Source of the DNA: Thauera sp.
GTDB lineage: Bacteria; Pseudomonadota; Gammaproteobacteria; Burkholderiales; Rhodocyclaceae
Length of the DNA stretch: 9,502 nucleotides
Direction: 5' to 3'
NCBI GenBank assembly: GCA_003446655.1
Contig: DMCZ01000110.1
Span: forward strand, 1 to 9,502
Program-made: the position numbers and the translations under genes
Shown: positions 6,094 through 9,502 of the stretch, in pieces
Position numbering within the stretch: position 1 is the first letter of the stretch
Layout: the number at the start of each line of letters is the position of its first letter
Notes under the pieces: model-generated
The model's input: the letters and a program-made list of their open reading frames with translations, nothing else
Told to the model about the DNA's origin: nothing
Databases searched by the model: none

Positions 6094-6776
6094 TGAATGA
6101 CAGTTCATCCACATGCTTCGAACTGGCGATCCTCGCCAAGGCGCCGCTGCCTGGCCTGTGCAAGACCCGGCTGATCCCGCGCCTCGGCGCCGCCGGCGCA
6201 GCGGCACTGCAGGGCTGGCTGCTGGAGCGCGCGGTCGCCACGGCAGTCACCGCCGACATCGGGCCGGTCAGCCTTTGGTGTGCACCGGACGAGTCGCATC
6301 CGGCGTTTCGGCACTGCCGGGCTTTCGGGGACGTTCGCTTGCTGCCTCAGTCCCATGGCGACCTGGGTGCACGCATGCATGCAGCGGTCGCCGCATCCCG
6401 CATGCCGGGCGGCACGCTGATCATCGGCACCGACTGCCCAGTGCTGACACCGCGCCTGATCCGGCAAGTGGCAGCGGCCCTCGGCCGACACGACGCCGTG
6501 ATTGTCCCTGCCGAGGACGGCGGTTACGTGCTGATCGCGCTACGTCGCGCACATCCGCGATTGTTTGCGGACATCGACTGGAGCACGGACCGTGTCATGG
6601 CGCAGACGCGCGAGCGGCTGTCGGAGCTCGGCCTCGACTGGAACGAAACCGCGCCGTTGTGGGATGTCGACCGCCCGGAAGACTTCGACCGGCTTGCGGA
6701 ACATATCCCGACGGTGCGCTCGGTGCTTGTCGTGGCGGAGCAGGGGGGAAACAGCTCGTGCTTCCGGGCGCCCTAA
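6081..6776 (+). CDS. TIGR04282-type glycosyltransferase-like protein
   Basis: A cytoplasmic nucleotide-diphospho-sugar-transferase-fold protein of TIGR04282 (rSAM/selenodomain-associated transferase 1; named in databases for arsenosugar biosynthesis). Of 231 aa, the N-terminal nucleotide-binding signature is AKAPLPGLCKTRLIPRLG (residues 19-36). GDLGARM follows at 93-99, then the metal-binding-type GTDCP (Asp118), AEDGGYVLIAL (144-154), and LWDVDRPEDFDRL near the C-terminus. All family blocks are present and the length is normal. Two starts are possible: ATG 6081 and ATG 6093. Neither has a clear Shine-Dalgarno; 6093 overlaps the stop of a 31-codon frame and may be used by coupling. In other genomes the family often sits near a radical SAM gene and TVP38 genes; no radical SAM gene is in this window, so arsenosugar production cannot be inferred. 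The true acceptor is unknown. Confidence 0.9.
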   Translation: MPDLMNDSSSTCFELAILAKAPLPGLCKTRLIPRLGAAGAAALQGWLLERAVATAVTADIGPVSLWCAPDESHPAFRHCRAFGDVRLLPQSHGDLGARMHAAVAASRMPGGTLIIGTDCPVLTPRLIRQVAAALGRHDAVIVPAEDGGYVLIALRRAHPRLFADIDWSTDRVMAQTRERLSELGLDWNETAPLWDVDRPEDFDRLAEHIPTVRSVLVVAEQGGNSSCFRAP

Positions 6777-6984
6777 ATGGCGGGATACGCCTTGTCCAGG
6801 GGGCTCCATACCCACAATCGAAACACTCAGGCCGTGCTGTCGGCAGGCCTCGTCAGCGCCATGCTTGGCTTTCAAATGGTGGCCGTCGGTCAGGCAAGTC
6901 CTCGTCGGGGGCACTGCCGGCGCTGGAGGCCAGCTTCGACGGCGTACAGTTCGAGGTGCAGGGAACACCCGACAGGAGCCAGGA
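6777..6984 (+). other. 208-bp gap before the sigma factor gene, no supported gene
   Basis: An open frame starts at ATG 6777, directly on the preceding stop, but it runs out of frame into the sigma gene and shows no family features. No convincing promoter was found; TTGTCC (6792-6797) with CACAAT (6813-6818) has only 15-nt spacing. The gap is long enough for a separate sigma-gene promoter. Confidence 0.4.
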
Positions 6985-7596
6985 ATGACCAACGCCAGCG
7001 CACAGGCCGTCAGCCCGCCGTGGGACGACGCCTCGATCACCGCGATACGACGCGACATGTTGCGCTTTGCACGCATGCAGTTGCGCGACAGCGGCGCCGC
7101 TGAGGACATGGTGCAGGAGGCGCTGATGGCGGCGATGACCAGCGCCAAGAGCTTCGCCGGGCGGTCGACCTTCAAGACCTGGATGTTCGCGATCCTGCGC
7201 AACAAGATCGTCGACCACATCCGCACCTCGGCGCGCGAGATAAGTGGCGCAGACCTGGTCGGGCGTGCGGGTGGCGATGCCGAGCTGGAGGACTTCGACG
7301 TGCTGTTCGACCAGCGCGGCTTCTGGAACCCTGACGATCGCCCCGCGACCTGGGCGGACCCGGAAGCCTCTTTCGAGCAGGATGCCTTCTGGCAGGTGTT
7401 CGACATCTGCATGAACAACCTGCCCGAGCACATCGCCCGCGTCTACACGATGCGCGAGCTGCTCGAACTCGAAACCGCCGAGATCTGCGCCGAGCTGGGC
7501 ATCAGCCCCAACAACTGCTTCGTGATCCTGCATCGCGCGCGGCTGGGGCTGCGGGAGTGTCTGGAGAGTCGCTGGTTTCAGGGAGAGGCGAGATGA
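6985..7596 (+). CDS. ECF-type RNA polymerase sigma-70 factor
   Basis: A 203-aa alternative sigma factor. Region 2 spans about residues 22-80, with AAEDMVQEALMAAM and the promoter-melting and -10 recognition part FKTWMFAILRNKIVDHIR. Region 4 spans about 136-197, with a helix-turn-helix at LELETAEICAELGISPNN followed by CFVILHRARLGLRECL. The linker is long and acidic (about 81-135, including FWNPDDRPATWADPEASF), which resembles the TIGR02943 subgroup; that subgroup call is from memory. The frame is open far upstream, but ATG 6985 is preceded by AGGAG (6973-6977) at 7-nt spacing and gives a normal N-terminus. Its stop overlaps the ATG of a small zinc-finger protein, the usual sigma/anti-sigma arrangement. 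Target promoters are unknown; the upstream co-directional genes are obvious candidates (inference). Confidence 0.93.
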   Translation: MTNASAQAVSPPWDDASITAIRRDMLRFARMQLRDSGAAEDMVQEALMAAMTSAKSFAGRSTFKTWMFAILRNKIVDHIRTSAREISGADLVGRAGGDAELEDFDVLFDQRGFWNPDDRPATWADPEASFEQDAFWQVFDICMNNLPEHIARVYTMRELLELETAEICAELGISPNNCFVILHRARLGLRECLESRWFQGEAR

Positions 7597-7790
7597 AGAT
7601 GATGAACTGCAAGGACGCGACCCAGCTCATGTCCGAACGCTACGAGCGCACGCTGAGTCTGCGCGAGCGGCTGTCGCTGAAGGTGCATACGGCCATGTGC
7701 GCGGGCTGCTCGAACTACGGCCAGCATCTGGACGTGCTGCGCAAGGCCACTGCACGACTGCGCGAGGGCAACATGGGCAGCGAGCGCTGA
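7593..7790 (+). CDS. Small zinc-finger (zf-HC2) anti-sigma factor
   Basis: A 65-aa soluble protein with the zinc-binding anti-sigma pattern Cys6-x25-His32-x3-Cys36-x2-Cys39. Such proteins bind and silence the partner sigma factor, and in ZAS types oxidation or metal displacement releases it. It has no membrane segment, so it is a minimal cytoplasmic version. The ATG (7593-7595) overlaps the sigma stop as ATGA, and GGGAGAGG (7581-7588) supplies a ribosome site, so translation is probably coupled and stoichiometric. An upstream start at 7557 lies inside the sigma gene and adds no homology. The presence of all four ligands supports function. The signal sensed is unknown; redox or metal stress is plausible for this zinc-finger class. 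Confidence 0.88.
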   Translation: MKMMNCKDATQLMSERYERTLSLRERLSLKVHTAMCAGCSNYGQHLDVLRKATARLREGNMGSER

Positions 7791-7882
7791 GGGCACGGCA
7801 GCAAAGGCAGACCGGCCATGGACTGACGCACCACGGAGCTCGCGATCCTTGGGCGGTGGGCCTTCTTCCCGCGATGACCTCA

Positions 7883-7919
7883 GCTTGCGGGCGGTCGACG
7901 CGCTCCGTCGTCCGCAAGC
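7883..7919. repeat. Strong 37-nt hairpin in the convergent intergenic gap
   Basis: GCTTGCGG (7883-7890) pairs perfectly with CCGCAAGC (7912-7919). Inside, CGACG (7896-7900) pairs with CGTCG (7906-7910) over a 5-nt loop. It lies between genes converging from both sides (7791-8045), where a bidirectional terminator is expected, but no T-run follows on either strand. Its role as terminator or transcript-end stabiliser is inference. Nothing else was seen in this gap. Confidence 0.55.
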
Positions 7920-8045
7920 GCACCGGCCAGCGCATACACGAACGCCTCAACGATGGCGCCGTTCCGGAGTCGTGCATCGATGCGCACGCGCAAACAGGTG
8001 CTCAGTCATGTCGTGTGCCTCGGACAAGGAACAGGACGCCCCGAG

Positions 8046-8570
8046 CTACGCCACTGTCCAGAGCGCTTTGCCGCCCGCGTCGCGATAAACCAGGTAGGCG
8101 CGCAGGTCGAACTCGTACTGGTGATAGTCCGGCTCCATGTGCAGGCAGAGCTGGTAGAAGGCCTTGTCGTGCTCGCGCACGCGCAGGTGGGCGAGTTCAT
8201 GCACGACGATCATGCGCAGGAACGCCTCGGGCGCAGCGCGAAACAGGGTGGCGATGTGGATCTCGCGCTTGGCCTGCAGGCGCGAGCCCTGGACGCGCGA
8301 GATGGCAGTGTGGGTGCCGAGCGCCTTGCGGATCACGTGCAGCGTGTTGTCGAAGCGGACCTTGCCGAGCGGTGGCGCGCTGCGCAGGTGTTCGGCCTTG
8401 AGCGCCTGCACGTAGTCGTAGAGCGCACCGTCCGAGCGCACGGCATGCGCCCTCGGGTAGCGCCGCAGCAGCGCGGGGGCGAATTGGTCCTGCTCGATCA
8501 GGTCGAGTACCTGCCGCTGCAGGTGCTCGGGATAGCCGTTGAGGTAGGCGGGCGGGGGGCGCGGGCGCAT
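8046..8570 (-). CDS. YgjP-like zinc metallopeptidase (HExxH)
   Basis: A 174-aa predicted cytoplasmic metal-dependent hydrolase of the YgjP/DUF45-type M48-like group. The zinc site HELAH is at residues 124-128 (His124, Glu125, His128), followed by His134 in REHDKAFYQL as the probable third ligand. The conserved block LCLHMEPDYHQYEFDLRAYL then follows. The N-terminal half (about 1-60) is less conserved. Substrate and physiological role are not established for this family. The ATG at 8568-8570 has no strong ribosome site and lies 16 bp after the stop of the DUF475 gene, so it is probably co-transcribed with it. Its 3' end faces the sigma/anti-sigma pair. The active-site residues are complete. 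Confidence 0.9.
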   Translation of the reverse strand: MRPRPPPAYLNGYPEHLQRQVLDLIEQDQFAPALLRRYPRAHAVRSDGALYDYVQALKAEHLRSAPPLGKVRFDNTLHVIRKALGTHTAISRVQGSRLQAKREIHIATLFRAAPEAFLRMIVVHELAHLRVREHDKAFYQLCLHMEPDYHQYEFDLRAYLVYRDAGGKALWTVA

Positions 8571-8586
8571 GTTGCGATGATGGCGA

Positions 8587-9483
8587 TCAATGCGCGAGCG
8601 CGCTCCGATTGTGGCGCACCGAGCTCCACAGCGCCGCGGCGATCAGCACCGCACCGATCAGGCCGGTGACGGTCTCGGGGATGTGCACATGCACGCCGAT
8701 GAACATGATCGCCGCCAGCGCGCCGATCGCCCAGAACGCGCCGTGCTCCAGGTAGCGATAGGCCTCGAGCGTGCCGCGATACACCAGCATCAACGTGAAC
8801 GAGCGCACGAACATGGCGCCGACGCCGAGGCCGATGGCGATGATCGGCAGGCTGTTGGTGAGCGCGAAGGCGCCGATCACGCCGTCGAAGCTGAACGAGG
8901 CGTCGAGCAGTTCCAGGTACATGAAGCCGGCGAAGCCGGTCTTGGCGACGACCTTGCCGCCTTCGCCTTCCTCGCCGCCCATGATGGCGCCGATGCCGTC
9001 GGCGAGGATGTAGACGACCAGCCCCCACACGCCCGCGACGATGAACTCCATGCGCCGCTCGGCGCCGTCGAGCCAGGCCGAACTCGCCAGGATGGCGAGC
9101 AGGGTGAACATGATCTGCGCCGCTTCCAGGCGGCCGAGCTGGGTCAGCGGGGCCTCGATCGGGGCCAGCCAGTGTGTATCCTTGTTCACGTCGATGAAGA
9201 ACTTGAGGAACACCATCATCAGGAAGGCGCCGCCGAAGGCCGCGATCTCGTGGTGCGCCGAGGTGAGGATGCGCGCGTAGTCGTCCGGCTTGAAGAGCGC
9301 GAGGTCGATGACCGCCATCGGCCCCAGGTTGGCGACCACGCCGACGATGGCGAGCGGGAACACGATGCGCATGCCGAAGACCGCGATCAGGATGCCCCAC
9401 AGCAGGAAGCGCTGGCGCCACTTCTCGTCCATGTGCCGCAGCACGGTGGCGTTGACCACCGCGTTGTCGAAGGACAGCGAGGT
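8587..9483 (-). CDS. DUF475/TerC-like integral membrane protein, N-terminus lost at contig end
   Basis: 298 residues of a multi-helix inner-membrane protein of the DUF475 branch of the TerC/LysE-like superfamily. TerC relatives are linked to metal handling and tellurite resistance; DUF475 itself is uncharacterised. The visible part starts at the conserved SLSFDNAVVNATVL block, which carries the membrane-embedded Asp. It continues with the paired SFSFDGVIGAFALTNSLP block and the family segment GVGAMFVRSFTLMLVYRGTL, then YRYLEHGAFWAI. An acidic loop (MGGEEGEGGK) lies between helices. Family members are usually about 340-360 aa, so some 40-60 N-terminal residues are missing beyond the contig edge. 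The residues MYKRQ in a naive translation come from adapter. It appears to lead an operon with the YgjP-like gene. Confidence 0.9.
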   Translation of the reverse strand, partial: TSLSFDNAVVNATVLRHMDEKWRQRFLLWGILIAVFGMRIVFPLAIVGVVANLGPMAVIDLALFKPDDYARILTSAHHEIAAFGGAFLMMVFLKFFIDVNKDTHWLAPIEAPLTQLGRLEAAQIMFTLLAILASSAWLDGAERRMEFIVAGVWGLVVYILADGIGAIMGGEEGEGGKVVAKTGFAGFMYLELLDASFSFDGVIGAFALTNSLPIIAIGLGVGAMFVRSFTLMLVYRGTLEAYRYLEHGAFWAIGALAAIMFIGVHVHIPETVTGLIGAVLIAAALWSSVRHNRSALAH

Positions 9484-9502
9484 CTGTCTCTTATACACAT
9501 CT
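9484..9502. other. Nextera/Tn5 mosaic-end adapter (right contig end)
   Basis: CTGTCTCTTATACACATCT is the exact reverse complement of the 19-bp Tn5 mosaic end used in Nextera libraries. It is library sequence, not a genomic transposon, and gives the membrane protein gene a false GTG start. Confidence 0.97.

Noticed and set aside
6777..7103. 108-codon frame starting on the glycosyltransferase stop
   Set aside because: It runs out of frame through the sigma-factor gene and becomes Arg/His-rich there, with no recognisable domain.
9484..9502. Genomic Tn5/IS50 transposon end
   Set aside because: The 19-bp mosaic end is an engineered sequence used in Nextera kits, it lies exactly at the contig edge, and the full read-2 adapter is present at the other edge.

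Overview
The window is a 9.5-kb high-GC contig with Illumina Nextera/Tn5 adapter sequence at both ends (15-48 exact, probably 1-48; and 9484-9502). Genomic sequence is therefore about 49-9483. Gene content, GC-rich codon use and family types suggest a betaproteobacterium, perhaps of the Azoarcus/Thauera (Rhodocyclales) kind. That placement is inference; there is no rRNA or other marker gene here.

Left block, minus strand (49-2608): a SulP-family anion transporter with a C-terminal STAS domain is followed 10 bp later by a tandem-domain universal stress protein, cut off by the contig end. Upstream of sulP is a good sigma70-like promoter (-10 at 2580-2585, -35 at 2603-2608) overlapped by a perfect 17-bp palindrome (2592-2608). 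It implies a 5' leader of about 330 nt containing small hairpins and reiterated short motifs but no convincing gene.

Centre, plus strand (2643-7790): first comes a decayed 3' remnant of a PhnC-like (phosphonate/phosphite/selenate-type) ABC ATPase. Then follows a co-directional set: a TVP38/TMEM64 membrane domain fused to a flavin disulfide oxidoreductase, a secreted DUF3047 protein, a TIGR04282-type (rSAM/selenodomain-associated, 'arsenosugar biosynthesis') glycosyltransferase-like protein, an ECF-type sigma factor, and a 65-aa zinc-finger anti-sigma-like protein overlapping it by ATGA. These may form one metal(loid)- or redox-related stress locus carrying its own sigma/anti-sigma switch; that joint role is inferred from neighbourhood only.

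Right block, minus strand (8046-9483): a DUF475/TerC-like membrane protein (N-terminus lost at the contig end) precedes a YgjP-like zinc metallopeptidase by 16 bp. This block converges on the sigma/anti-sigma pair across a 255-bp gap that holds a strong 37-nt hairpin.

The points most worth a second look are the PhnC remnant in front of the TVP38-oxidoreductase fusion, the palindrome-overlapped sulP promoter with its long leader, the sigma/anti-sigma pair ending the locus, and adapter-encoded residues that would corrupt both terminal protein models.
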